Source: Rhynchosporium graminicola
Taxonomy: Eukaryota; Ascomycota; Leotiomycetes; Helotiales; Ploettnerulaceae
Direction of reading: 5' to 3'
Assembly (NCBI GenBank): GCA_900074885.1
Contig: FJUW01000007.1
Span: forward strand, 128,826-192,825
Length of the DNA stretch: 64,000 nucleotides
A program made the position numbers and the translations under genes. Below, one piece after another: positions 23,335 through 35,242 of this stretch. Under the pieces are notes generated by a model that was not told the origin of the DNA, searched no databases, and saw only the letters and a list, made by a program, of their open reading frames with translations. Positions within the stretch are counted from its first letter, which is position 1. Every line of letters begins with the position of its first letter.

Positions 23335-25370
23335 TTTAACGATGCAATATACATCGTATACCTCATCGTAACATCCTACGATGATTACCAGTTGATTTCG
23401 AGAAAGTGATTAGGATTATGTGGGCAACACATGAGAGGCGAACGACAAGGCAGAGGGAAGACACCCAGCCGCAATGACATGGCGCAGCTCGGAGCTTGGA
23501 TGCAGCCCCACTATTATAGTAGTATTTCCATCCAGTCCACTACACTCAACCCGCGTGCTGGAAGAACACAAAGTACAAAGTACAAATTACAGTCTGATAT
23601 TGACCCAGTCACTTGCTTTTTCGGTGTCAGCGAAATATGATGTAGTCGTACTACTTCTCTATGCCTCAGCCATCTTCCATGACTTCGATGTTCCCGACAC
23701 TTGGTCCTGGACTCAGAGACCAGCCGGCTTGAAATGAAGATAAGTTGAGCTCTGGTATCCGGAAGCGGATTACGATCGAAACATTGCTACTCTTTTCGAT
23801 TCACATGATTTCTTATGTCCTGTTGGTCCTTATCATCACATCTTTCGCTGCAAGAAAGCCCGGTTTGTATATCTCTCTTCTAATATCTAGGTAGTGGTAC
23901 AAACCTCTTCTCTCAGGTCAGGCTTTACAACACATGTTCCTTTGCTTCAACTGCTCTGGGTTGTCTTCATTCACGTTTCTGAAATTAAGAGTGACCTATG
24001 CTACAGTTTCTCGCATATGGTAATTTCCTTTCCATGCTGCTATCGACGAGTTGTTACACCAGAAGCTTGGGCCCGGATTCGCAGTTCAAAGAGAGTTCCG
24101 TGACCTTTCTCCTGAAAACCCCTTCAATTGGGGGCCAGTGTTGGCAATTGTTGTCGTTTTGCCACTTGCAAGCAATGTCCTGAATATAAGATGTCGTTCC
24201 ACCAGGCCAGTATGAAGACATGGGCTGTCAGGGTTGATTCATGTAATGCAGCTCTCGGCTTCCCATCATGCTCACAGAGCTGGGTTCATGTTTTGGTTAA
24301 TCTTTCCTCTGATCATTATCATTGCATGATGTCGATGACACGCTTGGTCGCGACATCACATCTGATCAAAAGATGAGAGTCACATTAGCCAGCACTTCCT
24401 TCGTACTATTCAGACAAACCTGGGCTTCTAAACACAAATGACTTCAAGCCTTTCTAGAGTCCTCTGGTAAGGAGTTTTTGCCTCTCCGGTCGCGCTCTGC
24501 AGATGGTACTTCAAAGCACGGCAGTCACGGCACCTGCAAGGGCTGCATGTGAAGGCCTCGTGGGAAACACTGTGGAGAGTTATAGTCCGACTCACCCTAC
24601 ATCCGATGGTCTCGTTCTTATTTGCTGCTGCCAAGTTATATTAGAAGCATTGGGGCCTTCCCAGTTCTGGCTGATCTGGAGGACATCTAATCACAATCAT
24701 CCAAATTAAGTCGCACGCCCCGGCTGACCTCTCCGCTTATTTTGTTTTGACCTCATTTTGCCATCTCCATATTGTTTTCATACCTTTTGATATATCCCTT
24801 GAATGACTGCCAGACCTTGAGTACGCTCTCGTTCCGTCCTCGCTTGGTTCGAGTTGGACGACTATCCGAGAAGGAGCAATTCGCCATCTCAAAAACAATC
24901 TCTTGGCCTCTACATGCCTGATATCGTGTCCACATTATCCGATACGATATCTGATCACTTACCCCATCCCCCGGATACTAAATGTAGACGAAGCTATAGT
25001 ACGTTCATCTGGTGTATACGTTGGACAGTTGGCCGCATCAACACCAGGGAAGCATTTCATAACGCTCTTCATCTATATCCCGTGTCATTTGGCTTCCCTG
25101 CTTATATTTGCGCTTGTTTCTACGAATCGTTATCGGATAGGATGAATCGAACCATCGAATGACTCGGCCTGTGATTAAATGTAAAGCACCAATGTTGGTG
25201 AAGGGGTAGAATAGAGGTTACCCAGAGTAGTGTACGATGCTGTCACTACCTAAGAGCCGGTATATATGATATGGCTTAACCCCCTCTCTTGAGTTTCATC
25301 CAATTTACGCCAGGATCCAGCCTTCAAGCCTTTTCTTCAGCCTCAGGCCAGCAAGCTCTGGAATTAAGAT
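23335..25370. other. Intergenic DNA upstream of DSC1 and of the AA9 gene
   Basis: It holds the DSC1 promoter on the left and the AA9 promoter on the right. Frames are at most 102 codons and no protein family is recognisable. I see no repeats of note. Confidence 0.5.
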
Positions 25371-27013
25371 ATGATGAAGTCATTCACAACTGTCCTGGTG
25401 GTATTGTGTCTGCTTCAGCAAGCTTCTGCACATTGTAAGTAGATACTAGGAGAAACTAGGATCTCACTAAGTAAATCAGACATCTTTTGGCAGCTGACCT
25501 ACGAGGGAACCAAATACCCATCATACACCTATGTCAGGAAAAATAACAACTACAATTCTCCTGTTACGGTGTTGACCTCCAACGACTTGAGGTATATCAG
25601 AACCGATGAACCTGTTCAAGACAATAACTAATTCAACCAGATGTAACGATGGTGGCGCATCCGGTGCTTCAACAGAAACGCTGCCAGTCAAGGCTGGTAG
25701 TGAGTTCACATTCACCGCAGACATTGCAGTGTACCATCAAGGAGCTACATCCATGTAATTTCGGCCTCGCTACTCCAGCTACACATCTACTTACCTGACC
25801 ATAGATACATGGCCAAAGCTCCTGGTACAGCAAAAGAGTACGACGGTTCAGGCCAGAACTGGTTCAAGATCTATGAACTCGGTCCCAAATTTACAGGAAG
25901 TGGAGAACCATCATGGCCTTTGTACAGTAAGCCGCTACCAATCTATACGAAAGGCCGTCTAACACTCCACAGCGACATATACATATCGTATTCCTCCCGC
26001 AACGCCCAACGGCGAGTATCTGCTCCGGATTGAACAACTAGCTATTCACAACCCTGGCAGCACACCTCAATTCTACGTTTCTTGCGCCCAAGTCTCTGTA
26101 AGCGGCGGCGGCAATGGGCAACCAGGTCCTCTCGTCTCTATACCTGGATACGTCAAAGGCACCGAGTCGGGATACACAGCAAACATCTACAACAACTTCA
26201 AGAGCTACATGATTGTCGGTCCTCAAGTTTGGGCTGCTCAAAACGACACTTCGGCTCCTGCAGAGACCACTTCGATAACGGCGATTCCAATCGTGACCAC
26301 AAAGTCTTTAACTCCTGTGGGTTTGCCAACGACTTTAGTCACAACTCCTGTAGGAACGATTTCGTCCACTAAAGTCTGTCACTTCGGAACTACTTCCTCA
26401 ACTACCACGACCACATCATCTACTAAAGTCTGCCACTTCGGAACCAGTTCTTCGCTGAATCCAATAACAATTCCAACTACTGCCTCATCAACCTCCCAAA
26501 CCACAAGCATCCCTTCGCCAGTCTTCAGTCTCAGCCCAATCACAACTAGAACTAGCAATCCTTCCGGCCCATTAACAATATACGTCACCCTACCCCCAAC
26601 CATCGTCACAATCACCGCCCCCGCTTCCGGCGATGGGAAAACCGTGACCGTGACCACCATCTCGATCTTCACAGTCACGACTTACGATACGGTGACCGTC
26701 ACTGCGACCATAAATGGCGGAAATACAGCCAGGTACGTAGCTTTAACTCTCCTTCCTTGACCAACTTTCATGGCTCAATTGATCCTGATTTCCATCATTG
26801 TAACATTTGTGCTTTTGGCCATGCTAAATTGCAGTCGTGCTTAGTACTAATACTCCACCAACAGAAACCGGTAATGATGGCGGTGGTGGAGCTGGTACCA
26901 TTGCGATGTACATGCGATGTGGTGGAAAGGATTTCACAGGCACGGGAACGTGTGCGGCGGGGTCGACGTGTAGGTTTAACAGTGAGTATTACTCGCAGTG
27001 TGTCGCTGGATAG
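25371..27013 (+). CDS. Secreted AA9 lytic polysaccharide monooxygenase with CBM1
   Basis: Six exons: 25371-25434, 25480-25591, 25641-25754, 25805-25926, 25973-26732 and 26845-27013; the product is 446 residues. AA9 enzymes are copper oxidases that cleave cellulose or related glucans outside the cell. The signal peptide [20 protein letters not shown] ends just before His21, which becomes the N-terminal histidine-brace residue. The other copper ligand region is VYHQG (His91); QFYVSC supplies Gln170 and axial Tyr172, with second-shell His163. Cys60 and Cys175 are placed for the usual disulfide. The catalytic domain ends near GPQVW (about residue 215). A Thr/Ser linker of about 170 residues follows, containing a repeated STKVCHFGT. 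The tail is a CBM1 with [13 protein letters not shown] and YYSQC. All five introns are 45-112 bp and fall where the AA9 frame requires. Two adjacent ATGs make the first residue ambiguous by one. Confidence 0.94.
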
Positions 27014-27982
27014 ATGCGAGGATGAGTTGTGGGTGGGGTGGATATCAGAGAGGAGGCAGTGATCGAGGGATCAAGAGATAAGGGAGCTGGTGGGTTTTTT
27101 AAGCTTGACCCTGGTTGTATTTATTTCGAAGACTACACTTTACTTCCGGATTAAATTCTCTTTATATCCACATCGAAAGTTAGATTCTCATGATCTGGGC
27201 ACTCGCTCTCGGTGGGAGCAGTACAGTGAAACCCTACTCTCATTGACTGGTCTCTTTGTTATTGGAAACCCTCCTTTCATCTCCAAGCGAGGCTCAATCT
27301 ACCTACTCTCTTCCACTCACATCCTCAACACTTCTGCCATACATACTCCCCCCCCCCTGAAAGCAATCATCGCAGTGAGTAATATACAACTCCTTGACAA
27401 GCTATCCAACGAGATATACCGCAACCTTGCTTCATGTAATCCTGACCATGAACGTTAACGGTTCGATAAGAAGATGGAATAAGCAAGTCTACTCCCCGAA
27501 TTTTGCCTGCAGGTGTATTATAGTGCAAGGAAAGAAAGAGAGAAGGAGAGAAGGCGAGGAAGGAAGAAAGTGAGAAAGACGCGAAGCTGCATTTCCCATC
27601 CCTCGCTTCATCCGACGCAATGATCAAGCACCGTAGATGAGATTATCCGGCATTGAAGAAGAGATACCAAGTTTTGTCGCGGTTATTTCCGCACTTTCAA
27701 TAGGTAGAGGACTCTATTCGCGATTTGGGACTATGTCCTTTCTGTTGGTTCCTTTTGTGTGTGAAGACCGGCAATTCCAGGGTGGCATGATTTATCGCTT
27801 CCTAGCTCTACTTGAGACGAAAATTGGCGAAGAAGTGGATACGGGTAACAAGGGCAGGACAGGCCGTACATTCTTGGATGTGTAAAGCAAATATGAATCA
27901 ATCCAGGTATACATTTCCCATATCAACCTATACACTAACCATCCAATCAACTTTCATGTGTTTTCTGATCCTCTCATTCCTC
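27014..27982. other. Convergent intergenic DNA
   Basis: It lies between the AA9 stop (plus) and the isocitrate lyase stop (minus). Short frames only, and no supportable gene. Confidence 0.55.
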
Positions 27983-29792
27983 TCAATGGAATTGATCCTC
28001 AGTAACACCCTTCCCCATCGCACTAGTACTACTCACACCACCCTGCACCATCTTTAACAACTCATCGACATAGTTCGCCCCGCTCCACTTCTGATGCTTC
28101 ACCACATCCACACCACCATCCATCTCCGGCTCCTGGACCAACTCTCCATACGCGCGCATACCCTGCTTACTATACGCCTTTGCGAACTGATCACTGATCA
28201 AGGCCGTGGTATGCAGACCCGCCAGCGTAATGAACTGCCAGCAATACCCCAGTTTACTCAAACGCTTGATATACGTCTCCTGCTCTGCCCTCGGCATAGC
28301 GCTCTTCCAGTTGAATGACGGAGATAGGTTATAAGCGAGTTTCTGCTCTGGGAAGACAGCGTGCACACCCTTGGCGAATTGCTCCGCTTGTGCGAAATCA
28401 GGCAGTTTGCTCTCCATCCAAATCGCATCTGCGTATGGAGCGTAGGCGATCGCGCGATTGATGGCACATTCGCATCCGCCTTGGAGACGGTAGTATCCCT
28501 CGCGAGTTCGTGGGCTGTCCCAATCCCAAGGGATGTCGACACCGGTGATTCCGCGGGCGATGGCGCGGGCTTCGGTGTTGGACTTTCCCTTGACATCTTG
28601 AAGGAACTTGGCGGTGAGTTCTTTCTTGTTGACGTGGACTCCGGCGTTGATGGTGTCGACTACGGCGTCGTTGAAGAGCTTGAGGTTGGCTTGTGCCGTC
28701 CAGGCGTCTTCGATGGCTTGTAGTTCGGCGCCGTTCTTGCCGGCGCGTTCGGCGGCGATCATGAGGTCGTTTAGAGGTTGGAGAGCTGGGTTTGTGGAGC
28801 CCATGATGTAGGCGTGGTCGCGAGGGTCGATGGTGGTGGTGATGAGAGTGGCGGCTTCAGCGTCAGTTCGTGCAATGGCAAGAAGGTCGGAGCCTGGCTT
28901 CATTTAGTATCTAAATCTTTCATATCTAGAAGTTCGAACGGAAAGAGACATACCCATGATATCAGCCTGTGCACGGATAGCAACAAGACGATTGATGTGC
29001 TCGCTGATAGGTACCAAGACCTTTCCAGCCATATGTCCACACTTCTTAGTTCCAGGAGCTTGATCCTCGATATGAACACCAGCAGCTCCCTTCTCAACAA
29101 AGAGCTTGGTCAACTTCATGACGGCAGTCAAACCTCCATGTCCGGTATCCGCATCTGCAATGATCGGGCGGAGGTAATCAATGTTGGCGAGCTTGGCTCG
29201 GTCGGCTTTCGATTTGGTGGTTACACGCTCTTCTCGCTGCTTACGGTCGTGGAAGAGCTGTGCCATGAAGAGATGGCCGACTTTATTTGGAACAGTGGTC
29301 TGTGGAATTAATTTTAGTAGGTGGTGAGCAATTAAGGGATTGGAAAATTACATATGGATAATCTGCCAAATCTGGACCAGGTTCATCGGAAGCAGATGCA
29401 GTTGAAGATGATTGCCAACCAGAGACATAGACAGTATCAAGATATTTCGCCATCTGTGTCAACATGGTTGGTTCCAAACATCCGTAGGTGAAGGATGCAT
29501 CTTGAGTCTTTAGGAAATGAGTTAGCCACAAAACCCACCATAACTAATAAAGTAAGGAACGTACCTTGAATCGATCCTCCAAGATCTTCCAGAGCTTCTT
29601 CGATTGCGTATTGCTAGGATACTCAATCTTCAAGTTTCCTCTCTTTGCAACGATCTGCTCGGCAGTGAATGGTCTCTTGGTAGCTCTCCATCTGGAATCC
29701 GACCACCATTTCTTAACGGATGCAACTTCATCCAGATATATCTTTTCCTCCGTATTCACATCCACAGCTGGGAGATTCATTCTGCCTGACAT
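27983..29792 (-). CDS. ICL1: Isocitrate lyase (glyoxylate cycle)
   Basis: Four exons: 29792-29565, 29507-29352, 29299-28954 and 28893-27983; the product is 546 residues, normal for a fungal enzyme. It splits isocitrate to glyoxylate and succinate, allowing growth on acetate, fatty acids or ethanol, usually in peroxisomes or glyoxysomes. The N-terminus carries [32 protein letters not shown] and [13 protein letters not shown] follow. DADTGHGG is the metal/substrate site, and the catalytic signature KKCGHMAGK has Cys215. The C-terminal part has NLSPSFNW and ends [11 protein letters not shown]; no clear peroxisomal SKL-type tripeptide is present. Introns (57, 52 and 60 bp) restore the family sequence at each junction, for example [14 protein letters not shown]. 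The start was set at MSGRMN because the upstream frame extension begins with TTG and resembles no known N-terminus. Confidence 0.96.
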
Positions 29793-31300
29793 CTTGCCGA
29801 GTAGTGTGAAGTTTGGGTCTTTGGGTACAAAGGAATGGTAGCTATGCGGTAATGCCTCGGCTGTAAGTCTGGGCGTATGTATATCAACAAAGAGAGCAAT
29901 AAGTTGGTTCTCTTCTACAGTCCCGGTAATAATCACCGTGACAATCAATGTACAGAGAAATAGTGAGTATAAATATGGTATACAAAGAGTACGAATAATC
30001 AAGGAGGAAAAGAGAAAGAGAAAGAGAAAGTAGAAGCAGTCATGAGCTCCTCCCCCTACGCATCATCGGACTAGCGGTTCCCCTCCACGAACCGCGAACC
30101 ACGAGCCATATACTCCGTTCCGTGCTCGCTCCTGCTGGCCGCTAATCCCATGTCTCATCATCCTCGGCCAGAGTAGAGCAGAGCAGAGCAATCAGCGTTC
30201 CCGAGCTGAGATGCTAGTGTGCTATAAGGTACTGCTACTGTAAGAGAGGAAGACGGACATCGGGAAGGTTCTCGGCTCAGCGGTACCTTTCGTACTATTT
30301 ACCTACGCACGCAGCTAGGGATGTTGCCTATCTACCGTGATTGGCCGAATGACCAGCTACCGGGCTCTTCCCCACAAACTCACTCCAGTATTTGATTTGG
30401 ATTATTATGGGGAGCTGGGATTCGCGGGGTTTGCGTGCCTCTTCACTACCCTGCCCACCAGGTATTGTTTGATAGGGAATTATATTCGATCTGATCCAGC
30501 TTGTTCCTTTGGCACTCCCTCCCTGACATGTTGGCCCAGCTGCTTCAGGTTCACGCGCACATGTTGCAATTGTGTTGTATGTATGCTTTGAAAACATGTG
30601 AAAGTGCTGCTAGCTGGATGGCTTTGTCTCAAATCGCTGGCATGTGAGAAAGCAAGCAATCCTTGAAGAGATCTCCTTCCCATGCAAGCAAGGTCTGGAA
30701 GCTGAGCCCTGCCCGCCCTGCGTTCGGAAATGCCTCGGCTGATACGGACGGCCGTATCAAATCACACCTCACATCAGCCACCAAGTCGGACATGGACCGA
30801 GTTTTAGCGAAGCTTCCGATTAATTGTCGTCGGAGTTCTTTTTGAGAAGAGTAGTTGTATCGATGATGCCGGATGAGAGGAGTTATTATTGGTAAGTAAG
30901 GATTGCGGAGCGTGCCTCAGATTAGATTCCCGGTCTGTACCTGTGAGCTCTTAGCGAGAACAGCCGACGGAGAAGGTCAACATCGTGACATCTTTCGAGT
31001 GGCTCACTTCAGCACTTTGAGGTTTCTCATATTCCTCAATGAACAAACCAAGATCTCTGAAGCTTCGCTCTTTAGACAAATTGACTGAAGAAGCTGATGT
31101 GGCAGTTCCGATGGTGAAAAGTGAATGGAAAGTTAAGGGACTAGAATTTGAAGGAACGAAATTTATCAGAATGAGAACTATTTCTGGCTTTGCGGGAGAC
31201 GATCTGCCTGATTCCATATAAAAAGGCAACCTTAGTATCTTGTGATTCCTGTTGCTCGTCTATATTCGCCTGTCTAAAACCAACTTCGGCATTTCCATAT
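29793..31300. other. Isocitrate lyase upstream region
   Basis: About 1.5 kb between two minus-strand genes, containing the isocitrate lyase promoter. A GAGAAA tandem tract (30009-30030) lies about 220 bp upstream of the start codon. Carbon-source regulation through FacB/CreA-type sites is expected for this gene, but I did not identify a convincing site. No gene is supported. Confidence 0.5.
30009..30030. repeat. GAGAAA tandem repeat
   Basis: Three to four AGAGAA hexamers on the plus strand, hence a pyrimidine tract on the coding strand upstream of isocitrate lyase. Pyrimidine tracts near transcription starts are common in fungal promoters. Confidence 0.65.
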
Positions 31301-32979
31301 CTACTCCGCCGCACTTCCATTCAAAACCACAACCTCTCCCACACCCTCTCCCTTCCCATCAACAACAGCACCATTCAACTTTCCTCTAGTACTCACTTTC
31401 CCATGCTTGATTTCCTCCGCAGTATCAACCAAAACCTCATATGCCTTTCTGAGAAACTTCTCTTCCGCCAATGGATTCGCGCTCACAACCCTAATAACAT
31501 ACTGACCATCGACCACACTACTCGTAATGTAGATCTCCCCCCTTTTATTGACCAACTCATAGACCTCCTTCGTAACTTTATCCTGAATATCCTTTCCATC
31601 TTCCTTAGCCACAATGGTGAAAACCGTCAACGCAAAACTAGGTCCTGCTACTATGTTGAACAGATCTTTCCTGGTTTCCAATAACCCAGCGAAGATTTCG
31701 CCAAACTTGATGTGCTTCCTGATATGTTCTTGGAGCCCTTTGACCCCGTATGTACGCAACACAAACCAGATCTTTAAACTCCTAAACCGCCTTCCAAGCG
31801 GGATCTGCCAATCCCTATAATCCGTTACCAGCCCGCTTTCTGAATGCTCGTTCCTCAGATAACTTGGCATGATAGAGAGAGCATCAATCAAATCCTTGCG
31901 TTTCTTAACATACAAGCACGAAGCGTCGAAGTTCGTAAGCAGCCATTTATGCATATTCATATCAAACGAGTGAAAATGCTGAAATTGAGCAGTGAGGTGT
32001 TGGTATTCCGGGCAGATAAGAGCGGCACCTGCATAAGCGGCATCAACGTGCACCCAAATCTCACCTGGGTGGTCTGGTGGTGCGTACTCAACTATTATTG
32101 CTGCGATGGCTTCGAAATCGTCCACGGCACAGGTAGCTGTCGTGCCCAAAGTTGTGGTAATGTAGAAAGGCTCAAGATTTTGAGCTTTGCATTCATCGAG
32201 GACTTTTGCTAGGGCAGGACCTGTCAAGGCGAAATTGTTCTCTGTAGAGACGGGGATAGATCGATATCGAACACCGGCGATCTGAGCTGCTTTTTGGGTA
32301 GAGCTGTGTGCGGCTTCACTTCCCAAGGCGACAAGCTTGCTTCGCTTGTATGCAATTGCATCCTCTAATTCAAGGCCGGAGAGATGAGCTGTTGTCTCGC
32401 GGAGATATTTATCTCTTGCTGCAACCATGACTGTGACGATTGCTTCCGAGGCTGAGCCTTGGATGACACCTCCTCCATGGCTGGTGGATAAATAACAGTC
32501 TGGTAGGTTCAACAACTTTGCAAGCCAGTCGAGGACAATAGTTTCGAGTTCCGTGACGGCGGGTGAGCAGATCCAGTTGAACGCCGGTGCGGTAAATGCG
32601 GCTGAGTAAAGCTCGCCGAGCATACCGGGATAAGAAGATGATGCTGGGAAGAATGCCATGAAGTTTGGAGATTGCCTGGTGGTATTAGCTAGATACATCA
32701 AGTTGAAAGATGGATTGACCAATGAGTCAGTCCTGGCATTATTTTGCTCTCAATGTCTTTTTGGATATCAGCCCATGACTCCCCATCTTGAGGTGGTGCT
32801 GATGGGAGGAGTTTCTTGAGATATCCAGGCTCGACATTTGAGACTACTCTTCTGTCTTCAATTGTGTCGTAATAGTTTATGACTATCACATGTCAATATA
32901 TTAAAGATATGTAGACCAGGGACCACGAACTCTCATCGATTGCTGATGTTGCAGCCTCTTTAAACTTTTTCGAGTCCAT
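31301..32979 (-). CDS. Aromatic-L-amino-acid decarboxylase (PLP-dependent group II)
   Basis: Three exons: 32979-32931, 32882-32720 and 32675-31301; the product is 528 residues. The enzyme decarboxylates tyrosine, DOPA or tryptophan-type substrates to amines using pyridoxal phosphate. Conserved pieces in order are EPGYLKKLLP and IMPGLTHWQSPNF (rebuilt across the 44 bp second intron), SHGGGVIQGSASEA, TTLGTTATCAVDD, HVDAAYAG (Asp282 for the PLP ring nitrogen), and SFDMNMHKWLL with the Schiff-base Lys314. The tail, about 40 residues past the family core, is Gly/Val-rich. The first intron (48 bp, donor GTTCGT) joins TSAIDE to IINYYDTIED, the expected family start. Neighbours give no pathway context, so the substrate is open. 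Confidence 0.94.
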
Positions 32980-33438
32980 CTTGAGCAGGTAATAGTGGGG
33001 TAGTTTCTAGAAAAACTTCAGGTAAAGCTTCAGAATGTGTAAAGAAGGAGAGTGAATAGACAGAACCTAAAGTCTGTCCCTTTATAACAACAAGAATTTG
33101 AACACAAATCCTGACTGATTTACTATGAATATGCTTGTCATCCAGGTACAAATTTTTAAAGGGCGTTACTTGATACCCGTGGCATATTGACACACATTTC
33201 CGCCAAGCTAAATGCTCCCGAGCCGGCATCGGGCCGTTCGGGATCCTCCCTGGGCCGGAATGCGGAATTGACCCCGCTAATGGGTGCCTCACCCTCACGT
33301 CTTGTCTGACACCGACAGACCATCATCACTGTAAAGTTTACAATCTACGAAACTCGCACCTTACTTCCGCCTCGACATCAATCTACGGAATATAGCTAGT
33401 CGCTTGTAAGCCACAATAACGAAGCCACAAATCGTACA
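32980..33438. promoter_or_regulatory. Divergent promoter of the decarboxylase and the MAPR gene
   Basis: 459 bp between two outward-pointing start codons. Both promoters must lie here. No specific motif was recognised. Confidence 0.5.
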
Positions 33439-34072
33439 ATGTCCGGCAAATTCGAGCCCAAGACACCCGTCAACCTTGCCCCTCCAAAATCCGATCCTAT
33501 ATCTAAAGAAGAGCTCGCGAAGTGTGATGGAACAGGTATGAACTCTTCTTCCTCTACTGCTTATTTCAAACATAACATCAAGCTTTAGGAATCCCATTGG
33601 TTGAGTGTGCTTGTACTGACGGAATCAGGATCTGACGGAAAGTGCTATGTCGCGATAAAGGTACCGAAACCCCTTGGGAAAGCTATAGTCATTGGAACAT
33701 AGCAGGAGCTGATTGCTTGAATGTAGAGCAAAGTCTTCGACGTCTCTGGCAACAAGAGCTATCTACCAGGCGGATCTTATCATGGTATGCCATCTCCAGC
33801 AGACCCGATCAACAGTGATTGGTTCAATCCTCGAACTAAGCTCTGAACTCCATTTTCGAAAGTACTTGAGAGCTGATCAAATTATTGATCCAGTCTTCGC
33901 TGGTCATGATGCCTCTCGCGCCCTCGGCATGACATCCACGAAAGCTGAAGACGTCAATGCAGATTGGTCGACTTTAGATGACAAGGAGAAGGGCGTTCTG
34001 GAGGACTGGTTGACGTTCTTCTCTAAGCGGTATAACGTTGTTGGTGTTGTGGAGGGAGCTACGAATCAGTGA
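33439..34072 (+). CDS. Cytochrome-b5-like haem/steroid-binding protein (MAPR family, Dap1/PGRMC-like)
   Basis: Four exons: 33439-33535, 33629-33660, 33727-33784 and 33894-34072; the product is 121 residues. MAPR proteins bind haem and, in fungi (Dap1), support cytochrome P450 steps of ergosterol synthesis. The core reads ISKEELAKCDGT, CYVAIKSKVFDVSGNKSY and GGSYHVFAGHDASRALGM. The Tyr in GSYHVFAG corresponds to the axial haem tyrosine of PGRMC1/Dap1, which replaces the bis-histidine of true cytochrome b5. The C-terminus has ADWSTLDDKEKGVLEDWLTFFSKRY, the family end. There is no N-terminal membrane segment, so it should be soluble or peripherally bound, shorter than the membrane-anchored animal members. 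Confidence 0.93.
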
Positions 34073-34501
34073 TTTGTGCATGGTACATATGATTCAAGAG
34101 TATGTAACGAATGTGGTTAGTATGGCTTGAGTACAGATGCAAGCGGAAGTGATGAGATCGCAAAGAAAAGAAGTTTAGTGATAACGAATGCTAGCGAGGC
34201 ATGAGAAGGATGGTCTTGCGAAATATCTCTGGCGTCTGGCGCATACACAGCGCTCTCCCGGCCGACAAGAAGTTGGGCAATTTATACACTGGTATATGTG
34301 CAAAGAATATCAAAATAGCCATCGATGCCTTCGCTTCGTTTATCATAGGTCAAAATCACAGCAATATAGCAACCATTGCTTCAAAAGATGGCTACATCAG
34401 TCAAAATGGACAAACTCCCAAGAATCCCTCCATCCCAAACTCCAGAGCCTATTTCCTAATCCGATGTACACCACCCAAGCCTTTCAAAACCCTATCCAAC
34501 C
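34073..34501. other. Convergent intergenic DNA
   Basis: It separates the MAPR stop codon (plus) from the EF-hand protein stop (minus). Nothing else is supported. Confidence 0.5.
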
Positions 34502-35242
34502 CTACCGCCAAACCCCAGCCCTCCTCATCACCCCCTCAAATTCGTCCTTCCCAACACCAGCCGTAACCCCAGCTCCCCCATTTGCCTCAAGAATCATCCT
34601 CCTCATTAAATCCTCATCGATCTCCTCTCTCAACGACCGAGCTACCCTCTTCAGCGTCGCCAGCGTAATCTTTCCCTCGCTTCCCGCGCCTTTAGTCCCC
34701 GACATGAACATATTGAAAGCCTCATCTACTTCTTGCGTATGTGTATCTGAGGTTTGGGTGCGGGCGTGGAATTTGAGTGCGCATATTGCGAGGAAAGACG
34801 GGTAGGTTGCGAAGCCTTCGGTGTCGGGGTCGAGGATGGAGATGAATTCTCCGAGCTCGTGAGCTGTAGGCGGAATACCCAGCGCCCTGATACAAATAAA
34901 TTATCAGCGCAAGTCCCACCACATAATTCTTAGCAAAATCGCATGAATATCTATTCGGGGAAAGGCATCCGGAGTTCAGTTGGCGTATACCTCATAGCTC
35001 TTTTCACATCTCCAATAGGAATCACTTTATCTTTCTCCCCTTCCCATTTCTCATGGAATATCTCGAATGCTTCCTTGATCTCAGTCTCTTCTTCTGCGGT
35101 GATGTTGTTTTCTTTCGCGAGTTTGGAGGGTTTTCGAATGGCTGTTGATTCCTCTGCTGGCTCCGCAGCGCGACGTTTTGTTGGCTAGAATTAGAAGTCA
35201 GCAACACTAGTCAAATACACTATAGAATTAGCAAATTACCAT
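34502..35242 (-). CDS. EF-hand-family protein (calmodulin/centrin-like)
   Basis: Three exons: 35242-35240 (the ATG alone), 35184-34991 and 34886-34502; the product is 193 residues. An N-terminal basic tail (PTKRRAAEPAEEST...KPSKLAKENN) precedes the EF-hand-like core: ITAEEETEIKEAFEIFHE, VIPIGDVKRAMRALGIPPT, ELGEFISILDPDTEGFATY, then a second pair with KITLATLKRVARSLREEIDE and GKDEFEGVMRRAGVW. DPDTEGFATY is a loop-like segment; the other loops lack clear calcium-ligand spacing, so calcium binding is doubtful. The layout, helix pairs and KRAMRALG motif fit the centrin/calmodulin superfamily. The first exon contains only the start codon, followed directly by a GTAATT donor; the next in-frame sequence after the TAG acceptor is PTKRR. 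It diverges from MED8. Confidence 0.82.

Noticed and set aside
24840..25160. Possible tRNA gene from a GGTTCGAG-like T-loop motif near 24850 and GAATCGAACC near 25143
   Set aside because: No matching acceptor stem, D-arm or anticodon arm could be folded around either motif.
29793..30002. Upstream in-frame extension of isocitrate lyase
   Set aside because: It begins with TTG, is hydrophobic and unlike any isocitrate lyase N-terminus; the ATG at 29792 gives the normal length.
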